A stretch of 64,000 nt of DNA from Fibrobacter succinogenes (GCA_902800815.1 CADCGB010000001.1:62001-126000), one strand, 5' to 3'. Shown: positions 8,282-18,126, numbered from the stretch's first letter. Made by a program: numbers and translations. The notes: generated by a model from the letters alone, not told the origin.

Positions 8282-8940
8282 GCGAAAACGAGAAAGAAAG
8301 TCTGGAATCCCTCCTGGCGCGCGTGACTGACCGCCGCAAGGAACTGCTTACCTCCGTGGTGGACCGCCGTACAAGGCATTTCTGCATGGTGCTGGAAGAC
8401 CTGTTTGACCCGCACAACATTTCTGCCGTAATCCGTACCGCGGAAGTGTTCGGCCTGCAGGACGTGCACATTATCGAGGAGGATAACGCCTACAGCGTGA
8501 ACAAGTCTATCCTCAAGGGCAGCTACAAATGGATGAGCCTGTACCTGTACAAGAAGCGCATGCTCTGCATGGAAAAGCTTCGCGCGAAGGGCTACAAGAT
8601 TGCGGTTGCTAGCACGAATACTACGAATTCCGTGCTGGACCTGGATCTGAGCCAGCCTACCGCCTTTTACCTCGGGAGCGAGTTCCACGGGAACCACCCC
8701 GATACGCTTGCGCATGCCGATTACGAGTTCAAGCTGCCGCAGTACGGCATTACCGAGTCGATGAACGTCTCTGTCGCTGGCGGCGTGCTCATGACCTACC
8801 TCGACGTGTACATGCAGAAGGAAGGCCGCGAGAAGTTCCTGCTCCCGAAGGAGGAACGTGACGCCCTGCTTTACGACTGGCTCGACCGCCATGTGAACGG
8901 CATCGAGAACAACAGCCCGATTACCCATGTGGACGGGTAA
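8278..8940 (+). CDS. trmH: TrmH-like SpoU family RNA 2'-O-methyltransferase
   Basis: 220 residues with the SPOUT knot signatures in order: VLEDLFDPHNISAVIRTAE (motif 1), YLGSEFHGNHPD (motif 2) and ESMNVSVAGGVLMTYLD (motif 3). The piece LKGSYKWM matches the tRNA Gm18 methyltransferase TrmH better than the 23S rRNA enzyme RlmB. It would use S-adenosylmethionine to methylate a ribose, probably G18 of tRNAs. The C-terminal extension (about residues 180-220) is helical, as in TrmH. It overlaps the previous gene by 4 bases. The exact substrate is inference. Confidence 0.8.
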   Translation: MSENEKESLESLLARVTDRRKELLTSVVDRRTRHFCMVLEDLFDPHNISAVIRTAEVFGLQDVHIIEEDNAYSVNKSILKGSYKWMSLYLYKKRMLCMEKLRAKGYKIAVASTNTTNSVLDLDLSQPTAFYLGSEFHGNHPDTLAHADYEFKLPQYGITESMNVSVAGGVLMTYLDVYMQKEGREKFLLPKEERDALLYDWLDRHVNGIENNSPITHVDG

Positions 8941-9014
8941 GCGGCGTGTTTTTGGGTGTTTTTGAAGGTTTTCTGTGCGTGCGAACACAAAAAATATGCT
9001 AGATTGATGGACAA

Positions 9015-9923
9015 ATGAAAAAGAATTCCGCCCTATACTTCTCCGTTGGCCTGGTTGTCCTCTTGGCTATCGTGATTCTTGTGTTCGGAATGTTCTTCTT
9101 GAACGAAAAGGATCCTCGCGAAACTTTCAATACATTCTATCTCCGCTTTACGCAGGTGAGCACGCTCGTGCTCGATGACCCTGTGAAGGTGAACGGCGTC
9201 AAGATGGGTAAGGTAGAGGACATTAGCCTTGCCGGCCACCGCGTGGTGGTGCGTATCCGCCTCCGTACAGACGTGAAGATCCCGAAGGATTCCGAAATCC
9301 GCGTGCAGAACATCGGTATCATGGGTGAACGCCAGATTGGCATGATTCTCGGTGACGAGGAAACCTATTTTGCCCCGGGCGATACCATCAACGGCCAGTT
9401 CGATGCCGGTATTGCCGAGGCGCTCGGCCTTGCGGGCGAGGTCTGCGACAGCACGAAGGTGCTTTTGGAGTCGGTGAAGGCCGCCCTCAACGGTACAATT
9501 GCCAACCCTGATTTCCAGGAACGTTTCAGGACGCTCCTCACCAAGGCAGAAAGTCTCGAAGACCGCCTGATGACCATGGTCAACACGACCGACCCGCAAC
9601 TCAAGAAGAGCCTCAACAGCCTGAACGAGGTCATGGCCAAGGTGGACGCGCTTGTTGACGGCGTGAAGCCGCCTATTGACAATCTCTTTGCTAATGCCGA
9701 TAAGACTATCGGGCACGCCGACGAACTGGTTAGCCAGCTGGAAGGCGTCACGAAGCATCTGGACAACCTGATTGCGAAGGTGCAGTCCAAGGACAACACT
9801 GTGGGTATCCTACTTTCCGACAGGAAACTGCACGATGACCTGGTCAAGACGGTCCATTCGGCAGACAGCCTGTTCCGCGTGATCCTGCATGACGGCCTGG
9901 ATGTGAACGTGGATATTTTCTGA
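9015..9923 (+). CDS. MCE/MlaD family protein
   Basis: 302 residues with one N-terminal membrane anchor (about residues 7-28) and an MCE domain (about 38-118, with VKVNGVKMGKVEDISL and IRVQNIGIMGERQIGM). A long helical tail follows. MCE proteins form periplasmic rings that move lipids between membranes, fed by an inner-membrane ABC transporter (MlaEF). No MlaE or MlaF gene adjoins it here. A weak -10 (TATGCT near 8995) and GGA precede the ATG. It is followed after 7 bases by the HPr gene, so it is probably the first gene of that operon. Confidence 0.8.
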   Translation: MKKNSALYFSVGLVVLLAIVILVFGMFFLNEKDPRETFNTFYLRFTQVSTLVLDDPVKVNGVKMGKVEDISLAGHRVVVRIRLRTDVKIPKDSEIRVQNIGIMGERQIGMILGDEETYFAPGDTINGQFDAGIAEALGLAGEVCDSTKVLLESVKAALNGTIANPDFQERFRTLLTKAESLEDRLMTMVNTTDPQLKKSLNSLNEVMAKVDALVDGVKPPIDNLFANADKTIGHADELVSQLEGVTKHLDNLIAKVQSKDNTVGILLSDRKLHDDLVKTVHSADSLFRVILHDGLDVNVDIF

Positions 9924-9930
9924 GGAAACG

Positions 9931-10203
9931 ATGATAGAGAAGGTTCTTACAGTCACGAATAAGCTCGGGATTCACGCAAGGCCTGCCGGCATGATTGTCG
10001 ACATTACGGGCCCCGCGAAGAGCGACGTGTTCATTATGTTCGAGGGATCGAGGGCGAACGCCAAGAGCATCCTGAACGTGATGATGCTTGCTATCCCGAT
10101 GGGTTCCGAAGTCCGCTTCGAGGTGGACGGCGAGGACGAGCAGGAAGTCGTGCAAAGGTTGGAAACGCTTTTCCATGACAATTTCAACGAAGAACCCGGC
10201 TGA
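9931..10203 (+). CDS. ptsH: HPr phosphocarrier protein
   Basis: 90 residues, the normal HPr length. The active-site His15 is in NKLGIHARPAG, and Ser46 is in NAKSILNVMML, the regulatory site used by HPr kinase in bacteria that have it. GAGGAAA precedes the ATG by a few bases. HPr takes phosphate from Enzyme I, encoded next with a 29-base overlap. No sugar-specific Enzyme II gene is in the window, so the pair may serve regulation instead of sugar uptake; that is inference. Confidence 0.9.
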   Translation: MIEKVLTVTNKLGIHARPAGMIVDITGPAKSDVFIMFEGSRANAKSILNVMMLAIPMGSEVRFEVDGEDEQEVVQRLETLFHDNFNEEPG

Positions 10204-12025
10204 TACCGGCACGGAGAAGTCTTTCGGGACAAGGCCTGCACGTCAGGTCCTTGTGGGTATTCCCGCATCTCCTGGCCTCGTCATGGGGCGCGCGTTCCAG
10301 GTGGCGAGTCGCGAGATTACCGTCGTTGAGGAGAACATTCCCGAGTCGCGCGTGCAGGCGGAAGAACAGCTGTTCCGCAGGGCGGTGACCCGCACTTCCA
10401 AGGAAATTTCGCAAATCAAGGAAATCTCCGAGACCCGCACGGGTGTCCATGATAGCCTTATATTTTCTACGCACCTGATGATTTTGCAGGACCCGGGCCT
10501 CATGAACGGCGTCCTGAAGATGATCCGCGAGGGCCACAAGAATGCCCGCTGGGCGGTGCATGTGGTGCTCGGCGACTACATCGACAAGTTCGAGAAGATT
10601 GATTCGCCCGCAATGCGTGACAAGGCGGCCGACCTGCGTGACCTGTACAACAGGCTCATGTCCACGATGGACGAGGCCGAACCGGCCTTGGAGGAAGTGT
10701 CTGGCGAGGACGGCGCGGTAATCGTCGCCCACGAGATACTGCCGAGTTTCTTGATGGCGCTCAAACCGGGCCAGGCACGCGCCCTCTTGATGGATACCGG
10801 TGGCCGTACGAGCCACGTGGCGATCCTTGCGCGCTCCCTGCAGATACCGGCAGTGTCGGGCCTGCGTAGTGTTGTTACCGTCGTAAAGCCCGACGATACG
10901 ATTATCGTGGACGGTTCGGGTGGCCTTGTCATTATCAACCCGAACGAAGACGACATCCGCAAGTTCCGTGAACGTGTGGAAGTGTTCGAACGTCAGCGCA
11001 GGGAACTGTTTACCATGCGCCGGCTCGAGCCGATGACCCGCGATGGCAAGTACATTACGTTACATGCAAACATAGAACTGCCTACCGAGGCGGATAAGGT
11101 GATGGACTACGGGGCGACGGGTGTTGGCCTGTACCGTTCGGAGTTCCTCTTCTTGCAGTACAGCGCTCCGACTGAGGAAGAACAGATTGAAGCCTATCGG
11201 CAGATCCTAGACACGATGGCTCCCTGCCCGGTGACCATCCGTACGCTCGATGCAGGTGGCGATAAGCTTGTTTCGGGTATTACCGCGACCAACGAGGCGA
11301 ACCCCTTCATGGGCTGGCGCTCCATCCGCGTGTGCCTCGACCGCGAGGATATTTTCTGTACGCAATTGAAGGCACTCCTCAAGGCTAACACCAAGGGGAA
11401 CCTGCGCATACTGCTCCCGATGATTTCTGGGCTCGAGGAACTGCGCCGCGCGAAGGCGTGCATTCGTCGCTGCACCGAGGAACTGGAGGCGGAAGGCTTC
11501 AAGTGCGCTACGGTGAAGGTGGGCATCATGATTGAGGTGCCTGCCGCGGTGGTGCTTGTGAACCTACTTGCGAAGGAGGCCGATTTCTTCAGCATCGGTA
11601 CGAACGACCTTATCCAGTTTACGCTTGCTGTGGACCGCACGAACGAACTCATTACCGACATGTTCCAGCCGCACCACCCTGCGGTGCTCAACATGATTTA
11701 CCAGACGGTGAACGCCGCCCACAGGGAAGGTATCCCGGTGGCGGTCTGTGGCGAAATGGGTTCTGACCCGATGAGTGTATTGCTGCTGGTCGGCCTTGGT
11801 GTCGACGAGCTTTCCATGACGCCCTGGAGCGTGATGGCGACAAAGAAGATTATCCGTTCTATCAACTTCGAGGATGTTCGCGAGAGCGCGCTTGCCGTGC
11901 TGCAGATGGACGATGCGAACAGCGTGAATGGCTACATGTACAGGAAGTACGCGCAGACCATTACCGACCTCGGAATTTCGAGCTTTATTGGCCAAGTAGG
12001 AAACGAGGTGCATGGTGATTCTTAG
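10175..12025 (+). CDS. ptsI: Phosphoenolpyruvate-protein phosphotransferase (Enzyme I)
   Basis: 616 residues from the ATG at 10175, which overlaps the HPr gene by 29 bases and has GGAAA about 9 bases upstream. The family is usually about 575 residues, so the first 25 residues are an extra tail, or the true start is GTG at 10254. Domains: the HPr-binding N-terminal part, the phosphohistidine motif GGRTSHVAILA with His about residue 214, and the PEP-binding TIM barrel with LYRSEFLFL, SIGTNDLIQFTLAVDR and VCGEMGSDP. It phosphorylates HPr from PEP. The gene overlaps the transglycosylase gene by 14 bases. Confidence 0.9.
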   Translation: MTISTKNPADTGTEKSFGTRPARQVLVGIPASPGLVMGRAFQVASREITVVEENIPESRVQAEEQLFRRAVTRTSKEISQIKEISETRTGVHDSLIFSTHLMILQDPGLMNGVLKMIREGHKNARWAVHVVLGDYIDKFEKIDSPAMRDKAADLRDLYNRLMSTMDEAEPALEEVSGEDGAVIVAHEILPSFLMALKPGQARALLMDTGGRTSHVAILARSLQIPAVSGLRSVVTVVKPDDTIIVDGSGGLVIINPNEDDIRKFRERVEVFERQRRELFTMRRLEPMTRDGKYITLHANIELPTEADKVMDYGATGVGLYRSEFLFLQYSAPTEEEQIEAYRQILDTMAPCPVTIRTLDAGGDKLVSGITATNEANPFMGWRSIRVCLDREDIFCTQLKALLKANTKGNLRILLPMISGLEELRRAKACIRRCTEELEAEGFKCATVKVGIMIEVPAAVVLVNLLAKEADFFSIGTNDLIQFTLAVDRTNELITDMFQPHHPAVLNMIYQTVNAAHREGIPVAVCGEMGSDPMSVLLLVGLGVDELSMTPWSVMATKKIIRSINFEDVRESALAVLQMDDANSVNGYMYRKYAQTITDLGISSFIGQVGNEVHGDS

Positions 12026-14369
12026 AGGTTCGGTGTTCTTTCGCCGTTTTATTCCTGTTCTTGGGCTTATTGTCGCATGTGAGGCTTCGGGCGAAAAGGG
12101 CGACAGCAAGGCGGACAGCGCGAATGTGGGCGAAACGACCGCGGCCGAAATCGATATCCCGCAGGACCCGTATGCCGCCCTCGAGCAGATTCCTTCGAAT
12201 GACTTCCACAATCGCGTAATCCGTGCCGACCGCGCGAAGCGTAGCATGGAAGATACTTCGCTTGCAAAGAACGTGCGCGACTATGCCCGCGCCGCGTATT
12301 ACTACTACACCGAGAATTGGGACAGCGCATATGTTGCATATGATTCCCTGAGGGGCCGCGACTCGAAACTGGAAGCCGAGGTAGTCTTGCGCATGGCGAA
12401 GGCGAAGTCCCGGCAGGGTGACTTTGCGGGGATGCGCGAGGCATTGAACCTGGGGGCGAAACTCTCGAAAAACGAGATGTTCGCACGTACCGCGGCGCGG
12501 CTTCGTGTAGAAGCGGCGCTCGCCGACTCTGCACTTTCGGAGACCATGCAGGCGGATTCCCTGAAGGCGTTCCTGGACAAGTTCCCGAAGGGCGACGATG
12601 CCGCCATCCTCAAGTACCGTTACGCGAGTTACCTCGAGAAGAACAAGCAGGAAAAGCAGGCGAAGCGCTACTACATGCAACTGCTTGCTACGTCGACCCC
12701 GTATAAGGATTCCGCATTTGCGGCAATCAGGCGACTCCGCAAGGTGCAGGCTTACCCGGAATCGCTTGCGGAGAAGGTTGCATACGCGAAGATGGCCTGC
12801 GCGAAGGAAGAGGCGGGGGCATGCCTCGGGCTTCTCGATTCCATACGCATTCTCGATGAGGGCCAGGTGGCGGAACATCCGGAATCCGCGGTGGCGCCGT
12901 CCGGAGATTCGCTGCAGCAGAAACTTTCGAAGAGTACGCTCGACCTGAATACGCGTATTGTGTTGTGGAGCAAGCGCGGTGAGGCCCTCAAGGCGGTGGG
13001 CCGCAACGACGAGGCGATTGCACAGTATAAGTTCCTGGTGGATTCCGTGGAGGCGCGCCCCGTGTGGATCCAGGCGGCGCTCCGCCTGCTTAGGAGTTTT
13101 GCGCCGAAGAACACGAAGGAAATCCGCAGGCTCGATTCCATGCTGCAGAGCGCGAACAAGTTCAGCAAGGAAAATGCGAACAGCCTGTGGGTGAAGGGAT
13201 TTGAGTACGAGCAGAAGGAAAACTACGACAGCGCTGTGGTGATGTTCACGACACTTGCCGACAGGCGTTTCGGGAGCAACGTGAAACGCCAGTGGGCAAA
13301 GTTCCGCATAGGCTTCATCTATTTTAAGCAGGAACGCTGGGCCGATGCCGAGAAGGCGCTTATCGATGCCGCGAAGGATCCGTTCCTGTGGAGCGGTAGC
13401 GGGTCGAGGTACTTCCTTGCGGAAGCGTACATGAAGCAGAACAAGGATTCGCTTGCACGCGAGGCCTTCCTCGACTGCATCCGAGACTTCCCGCTGGGCT
13501 ACTATGCGCACCGTAGCCGCATGAAACTTGTGGAATACGAACTGCTCGAGAAGTTCGAGGTTCCGTATGCTCGCGGCGTGCCCATGACACCCGAGGCGAC
13601 GCTTGCCTGGGTGAAGAACCTCCAGAAGGGCGCGAAGGACCCGACCTACACTCCGGAACGCTACAACCGCATCAAGACGCTTTTCCAGTACGGGTTCAGT
13701 GACGAGGCGTTTGCCCTGTATGACGAGGCCCGCAAGAAGAATGCGAAGAGGCTCGACTTCCTCTACGAATACGGCAAGCTGTTCTACGACATGGGGGAGG
13801 TTGCCGCGGGCTACAGGCTTGCGCGCCAGTTCCAGGCGAATATCGACCGCCGCGTGCTTGCTGATGCCCCGATAGAAGTACTGCATTATCTTTTCCCGCT
13901 GCCCTACAAGGACCAGGTGAAGTTCCATTCCGGAACGCGCATCGACCCGTTTTTCGTTTATAGCGTGATGCGTCAGGAATCCATATTCGACTACCAGATT
14001 ACATCGCCTGCGGGCGCATGCGGGCTGCTGCAGATTATGCCCGCGACGGGCAAGATGCTTGCGAAGCAGGAATACATGGATACCTTCGATCCGTCGCAGT
14101 TGTATAACCCGTACATGAACATCCGCCTCGGGATTCGCTACCTTGTGGACTTGAAGGCGCAGTATAAGGATGACTACATGTACGTGCTCGGGAACTACAA
14201 TGCGGGCCCCAAGCCCACGAAGCGCTGGCAGGCTGCCGGGGAAGGCAAGAACTGGGATGTCCGCGCCGAGGAAATCAGCTACTGGGAAACTCGCGACTAC
14301 GTGAAGCGCGTGATGGGCAACTATTGGATTTACCAGGAAATCTACGACAACTCGGAATTCGGACTCTAG
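12012..14369 (+). CDS. Lytic transglycosylase lipoprotein with helical repeat region (Slt type)
   Basis: 785 residues. The lipoprotein signal ends LGLIVAC (Cys about residue 23). Residues 50-600 are mostly amphipathic helices of TPR/Slt70-superhelix type. The C-terminal SLT domain has the catalytic Glu about residue 656 in VMRQESIFDYQ, then SPAGACGLLQIMPATG and GNYNAGPKP. The enzyme would cleave peptidoglycan strands from the outer membrane side. Length and plan match E. coli Slt70 with an added lipid anchor. GAGG is just upstream of the ATG, inside the end of ptsI. Confidence 0.88.
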   Translation: MVILRGSVFFRRFIPVLGLIVACEASGEKGDSKADSANVGETTAAEIDIPQDPYAALEQIPSNDFHNRVIRADRAKRSMEDTSLAKNVRDYARAAYYYYTENWDSAYVAYDSLRGRDSKLEAEVVLRMAKAKSRQGDFAGMREALNLGAKLSKNEMFARTAARLRVEAALADSALSETMQADSLKAFLDKFPKGDDAAILKYRYASYLEKNKQEKQAKRYYMQLLATSTPYKDSAFAAIRRLRKVQAYPESLAEKVAYAKMACAKEEAGACLGLLDSIRILDEGQVAEHPESAVAPSGDSLQQKLSKSTLDLNTRIVLWSKRGEALKAVGRNDEAIAQYKFLVDSVEARPVWIQAALRLLRSFAPKNTKEIRRLDSMLQSANKFSKENANSLWVKGFEYEQKENYDSAVVMFTTLADRRFGSNVKRQWAKFRIGFIYFKQERWADAEKALIDAAKDPFLWSGSGSRYFLAEAYMKQNKDSLAREAFLDCIRDFPLGYYAHRSRMKLVEYELLEKFEVPYARGVPMTPEATLAWVKNLQKGAKDPTYTPERYNRIKTLFQYGFSDEAFALYDEARKKNAKRLDFLYEYGKLFYDMGEVAAGYRLARQFQANIDRRVLADAPIEVLHYLFPLPYKDQVKFHSGTRIDPFFVYSVMRQESIFDYQITSPAGACGLLQIMPATGKMLAKQEYMDTFDPSQLYNPYMNIRLGIRYLVDLKAQYKDDYMYVLGNYNAGPKPTKRWQAAGEGKNWDVRAEEISYWETRDYVKRVMGNYWIYQEIYDNSEFGL

Positions 14370-14373
14370 TACC

Positions 14374-15210
14374 ATGCTCTTCTTGCTACTCACCATAGGC
14401 CCCGCGTTCCTGTTCGCTTGCGGAAACATCCTGGAAAAGTCCGGGGTGTCGACGGTGGGCAAGCGCACCGGCGGTACCTCTAGACCGTGGGAGTTTTTCA
14501 AGGGCGTTATTACGAACAAGTTCTGGTGGCTCGGAATCTGCTGCTCGGGGCTTGCGACTCTCGGCTACTACATTGCGATGGCGCGTTACGACTTGAGCCA
14601 GGTGCAGCCGATGATGGTACTGAATCCGGTACTTACGGCGCTTATGGGATTCTGCATCTTGAAGGAGGCCCTGACGAAACGGATTGTGGTCGCCATCTGC
14701 TTTGTGGTGGCGGGACTCCTCTATTCTGTGGAAAGTCTCGGCGAATCGACGGCGGTGCAGAACATCGGCATGCTCTGGGTGTATGCGGGTATCCTGTGCG
14801 GTGCGACACTGCTTGCTCACTTGTTCGTGAAGGACCGCGAGATGGTGGATTCCCTCATCATGGGTGTGGGCTTCGGGCTTTCTGCGGCGTTCTACAAGAG
14901 CCTCGCGATGGATTTCGACCTGGATAACATCGAACTTTCCTCGGTTGCGAACCTGCTGCTCGATTTCCGCACGCTCGGCTATATCGTGACCTACAGCATT
15001 GCGTTCCTGTATTCGCAGATTTCGTTCTCGCGCGGCAGGGCTCTCTTCATTATCCCGTTCAGTGCGGCGGTGGGGGCGGCGGTGCCGACCCTTGCGGGTG
15101 CGGTTGTCTTTGCGGAGGCGTTCCCCGTCGGGAAGATTGTCTCGGTGACGCTCGTGCTTACCGGTGCCGCCCTCTTCGTGGTGCGTAGACCCCGCAAGCG
15201 GAACGGCTAG
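14374..15210 (+). CDS. DMT (EamA-like) membrane transporter
   Basis: 278 residues with about nine to ten hydrophobic segments in two repeats, as in the drug/metabolite transporter superfamily. The first repeat holds GPAFLFACGNILEKSGV and VQPMMVLNPVLTALMG, the second QISFSRGRALFIIPFSAAVGAAVPTL. The substrate cannot be told. It starts 4 bases after the transglycosylase stop and is the last gene of the plus-strand run. A hairpin at 15250-15272 follows. Confidence 0.75.
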   Translation: MLFLLLTIGPAFLFACGNILEKSGVSTVGKRTGGTSRPWEFFKGVITNKFWWLGICCSGLATLGYYIAMARYDLSQVQPMMVLNPVLTALMGFCILKEALTKRIVVAICFVVAGLLYSVESLGESTAVQNIGMLWVYAGILCGATLLAHLFVKDREMVDSLIMGVGFGLSAAFYKSLAMDFDLDNIELSSVANLLLDFRTLGYIVTYSIAFLYSQISFSRGRALFIIPFSAAVGAAVPTLAGAVVFAEAFPVGKIVSVTLVLTGAALFVVRRPRKRNG

Positions 15211-15249
15211 TTATTAATCGGTAACTTTTTTCACACTTTACGTGCATTT

Positions 15250-15272
15250 GGGAAAAACCTGGCGTTTTTCCC
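15250..15272 (+). terminator. 9-bp perfect hairpin after the transporter gene
   Basis: GGGAAAAAC (15250-15258) pairs with GTTTTTCCC (15264-15272) around CTGGC. The T-run is inside the stem and no T tail follows, so a terminator role is likely but not certain. Confidence 0.45.
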
Positions 15273-15282
15273 CTACTTCTCG

Positions 15283-15305
15283 AGTAACTAGTGCCCAGTA
15301 ACTAG
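15283..15305. repeat. Short direct repeat AGTAACTAG
   Basis: AGTAACTAG occurs at 15283-15291 and 15297-15305. It lies about 25-45 bases upstream of the predicted -10 of the CotH gene and could be an operator; no regulator is known. Confidence 0.3.
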
Positions 15306-15328
15306 GAACTATTTCTCCAAATCTTATA

Positions 15329-15334
15329 TATATT
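15329..15334 (+). promoter_or_regulatory. -10-like element, predicts leaderless mRNA
   Basis: TATATT ends 6 bases before the ATG at 15341. There is no purine-rich ribosome binding site in the gap CAAGAT. Confidence 0.45.
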
Positions 15335-15340
15335 CAAGAT

Positions 15341-18100
15341 ATGATATATAGGCTCTCCCTTGTAGTATTTGTCCTGTTCGCGGCGTTGTTTGCGTCGTGT
15401 TCCGAGGATGCTGCTTCATCGGGTGGGGCACCGGAAAATGATTCCGAGATTGTGTATCCCTATGTCGGTAATTCGGTGGTGTTTACCGAGGTCGATCCGA
15501 TAAATGTGTCGTACAAGGACCATGAGGGCGATGATGCCGGGTGGGTGGAACTTGCCAATAATTCTCCTGATACGGTCAGCTTGTTCGGCCTGTTTCTTAC
15601 GGATACCAAGTCACAGCCTGAAAAATGGAAACTCGGAAATGTTTTTGTGCCGCCGTATTCGTTTATTGTAATCTTTATGTCGGGAAAGGATCTTCCTGAT
15701 TATGAGCCTCCTCGTGATTCTGCCGATATGATCGGGTATGGCTGTTGGGCGTGGACAGATGCGGAAAATGATCCGCCCGGCTATAGCTATGCAAACACGC
15801 TTGAGGGTAAAAAAAAGTATTGCTTTGCTGAGGATGGCAGTACGCATTTCGGTGCAACGATGCAGTTGGGGGATAACGAGGATTTGGGCTGGTCGTCGAT
15901 TTCTGTATTCATGGGGACAGGAAGTAGCGGTTACTCGGATGTGTTGGATATTTCCGCGACGAATGAAATTCTGATGCAGGCCTATATTACCAAGGACAGA
16001 CAGGTGTCGTTTAGGCTTGCGCAACCCGATATGGACGATTGGAAGGGTTACGAGATTGTACTTACGGGGACAGGGGATTCCTCGACCGTGTATCGTGTCC
16101 CGCTTCCTACAGATGGAACATTCCCGGACCTTAAGAATATATACGGTACCCGCATGAGTCCTGAGGCGAAGGAGTCCCAGGAGGTTACGGTCAAGGTATT
16201 CAGTTATATAGCCCGTAACAGTGGACACGAACCGCATGCTGATTTTAAACTGGATAAGTCGGGTGGTTCACTCTACCTGATGAATGCTGCACACGAGATT
16301 GTAGACTCTATTGCCTACCCGCAAGTGCCTGCGGGCATGACCTGGAGCTATGGTACCCTGAATGGCGGTTTGGGGTTCGGTTATGCGCCTCCGACGCCCT
16401 ACGGATTGCCGATTGCGGATGTGAATGCGAATCGTTCTCCAGCCCTTGATACGCTGGTGGAACTGCCACCTTCGGGTTTTTATGCGGAACCCTTTGAAAT
16501 TAGTTTCCCGGAAGGTTCAAATGTGCATTGCGGCAGGACCGGCTTGGCTCCGACTGCCGATAGCCCGGTTGTTACAACGTTGCTTGTGGATTCAATTACG
16601 ACGCTTCGCTGTGCGGTCTTTACGCCTGGCGCTCTCCCGGGAGATGAACTTGTTCGAACCTATATTCCTGACGATCCGCGCGCTCTGCCAGTAGTCTTTG
16701 TGACGGCTGACCCGAATTCCCTTTTTGATCCGGATTCGGGAATCTATATGGAAGGAAATTTTGCCCAGGAAAGTGAACCGCACTATGGTGCAAACTACTG
16801 GCTGGACAAGGAAATTCCCGTTACCGTAGAACTGATTGAGCCGGGTACAAATAAGCCCGCTTTCTCGAAGCGAGCCGGCCTTAAGATTTTTGGAAATTTC
16901 AGCCGTCAGAATGCGAAAAAATCTGTTGCGATTACCTTCAGGGAAAAATATGGCGATAGTCGACTAAAGTATCCGCTGTTCCCGGATTTTCCGGAATTGA
17001 ACAAGTTCAAGGTATTCCTGCTGCGTAATAATGGAGGCAATTTTGGCGCCGATTACACACGTGATCGCCTGGCGAGTTCCGTAAGCGAAGGGCTTGGCGT
17101 GGATTACCAGCGAGGGCGTGGTGCAGTGGTCTATTACAATGGAGAGTATTTCGGAATACACAATATACGTGAGCGTTCTACGGAGTACTATTTTGAAACG
17201 CATTATGGTCTCAATCCCGATGAAATTGATTTGATAAAGGCGGACAATTCAGTGTCGGCGGGATCTGCTGTGGACTTTATCGCATTGATGGACTGGCTCG
17301 AATCCCATCATCTAGACGTAAAGGACAACTATGACTATGTTGCATCGCAGATAGATGTGGACAACTACCTCAATTATATGCATACGGAGATTTTTTCTGA
17401 TAACCGGGATTGGCCGGGGAACAACATGAAAAAGTGGCGCGGAACCAATCCGAAAACGAAATGGAAATGGTTCTTGTACGATATGGATTTCGGTTTTGGA
17501 AATGATTACAGCGAATACAAGGATATAAACATATTTGAATTTGTGACTGCGGAAGATGGTGCGAGCTGGAGCTGGCCCAATGGCCCGGAATATACATTGC
17601 TGTTGCGGCGTATGCTTGAAAATGATGGGTTTAAGGCCGCGTTTATTAATCGTATGACGACGCTCCTTTCCATGAATTTCGAACGTACGCGCGTGCGCGC
17701 CCGCCTTACCGAGTTGATGGATGAAGTCGGCCCTGAGGTTGTTCGAGATCAGATGCGTTGGGAGTTGAGTGAATCTAGAATGGTTCGCTACCTTGCGGCG
17801 ATAGAAACTTTTTGTGATGAACGTCAGGAAAAGGTCCGTGGGGAACTGCGGGAGTTCTTTGAACTTGGTGAGCCGATTAGCGTTACGTTGAAGGCCGAGG
17901 GCAAGGGGCGCATCCTGGTGCATGGACTTCCTCTGGATACCGCATCGATGACAATTGACTTTTTCAAGGGCTTCGCGGTTACCGTGTCTGCGGAGGGTGT
18001 GGGCGGCGGAATCTTTATCGGCTGGAGTGATGGCGTAGCGGATGCTACCCGCACTATTTTGCCCGAAGAAATCGATGCCCTGACAGCGAATTTCAAGTGA
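15341..18100 (+). CDS. Lipoprotein with lamin-tail, CotH kinase and C-terminal repeat domains
   Basis: 919 residues. The lipoprotein signal ends ALFASC (Cys about residue 20). A lamin-tail domain follows (about residues 45-110; VVFTEVDPINV, WVELANNSPDTVSLFGLFL). The CotH kinase domain spans about 490-800 with GLKIFGNFSRQNAKKS, RDRLASSV, YYNGEYFGIHNIRE and the metal-binding WFLYDMDFGFG. The C-terminus (IFIGWSDGVAD) resembles bacterial immunoglobulin-like GWSDG repeats. CotH proteins are secretory protein kinases in spore formers; the substrate here is unknown. The protein is predicted to be on the cell surface. Two shorter CotH paralogues lie at 40884-43431. Two terminators follow. Confidence 0.85.
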   Translation: MIYRLSLVVFVLFAALFASCSEDAASSGGAPENDSEIVYPYVGNSVVFTEVDPINVSYKDHEGDDAGWVELANNSPDTVSLFGLFLTDTKSQPEKWKLGNVFVPPYSFIVIFMSGKDLPDYEPPRDSADMIGYGCWAWTDAENDPPGYSYANTLEGKKKYCFAEDGSTHFGATMQLGDNEDLGWSSISVFMGTGSSGYSDVLDISATNEILMQAYITKDRQVSFRLAQPDMDDWKGYEIVLTGTGDSSTVYRVPLPTDGTFPDLKNIYGTRMSPEAKESQEVTVKVFSYIARNSGHEPHADFKLDKSGGSLYLMNAAHEIVDSIAYPQVPAGMTWSYGTLNGGLGFGYAPPTPYGLPIADVNANRSPALDTLVELPPSGFYAEPFEISFPEGSNVHCGRTGLAPTADSPVVTTLLVDSITTLRCAVFTPGALPGDELVRTYIPDDPRALPVVFVTADPNSLFDPDSGIYMEGNFAQESEPHYGANYWLDKEIPVTVELIEPGTNKPAFSKRAGLKIFGNFSRQNAKKSVAITFREKYGDSRLKYPLFPDFPELNKFKVFLLRNNGGNFGADYTRDRLASSVSEGLGVDYQRGRGAVVYYNGEYFGIHNIRERSTEYYFETHYGLNPDEIDLIKADNSVSAGSAVDFIALMDWLESHHLDVKDNYDYVASQIDVDNYLNYMHTEIFSDNRDWPGNNMKKWRGTNPKTKWKWFLYDMDFGFGNDYSEYKDINIFEFVTAEDGASWSWPNGPEYTLLLRRMLENDGFKAAFINRMTTLLSMNFERTRVRARLTELMDEVGPEVVRDQMRWELSESRMVRYLAAIETFCDERQEKVRGELREFFELGEPISVTLKAEGKGRILVHGLPLDTASMTIDFFKGFAVTVSAEGVGGGIFIGWSDGVADATRTILPEEIDALTANFK

Positions 18101-18107
18101 GTGAAAT

Positions 18108-18126
18108 GGGCCTGATGGCCCTTTTT
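18108..18126 (+). terminator. Rho-independent terminator 1 after the CotH gene
   Basis: GGGCC-TGAT-GGCCC followed by TTTTT, starting 8 bases after the stop codon. Confidence 0.8.

Noticed and set aside
11985..14519. 844-residue minus-strand frame opposite the transglycosylase
   Set aside because: The plus-strand protein has clear SLT motifs; the antisense translation has none.
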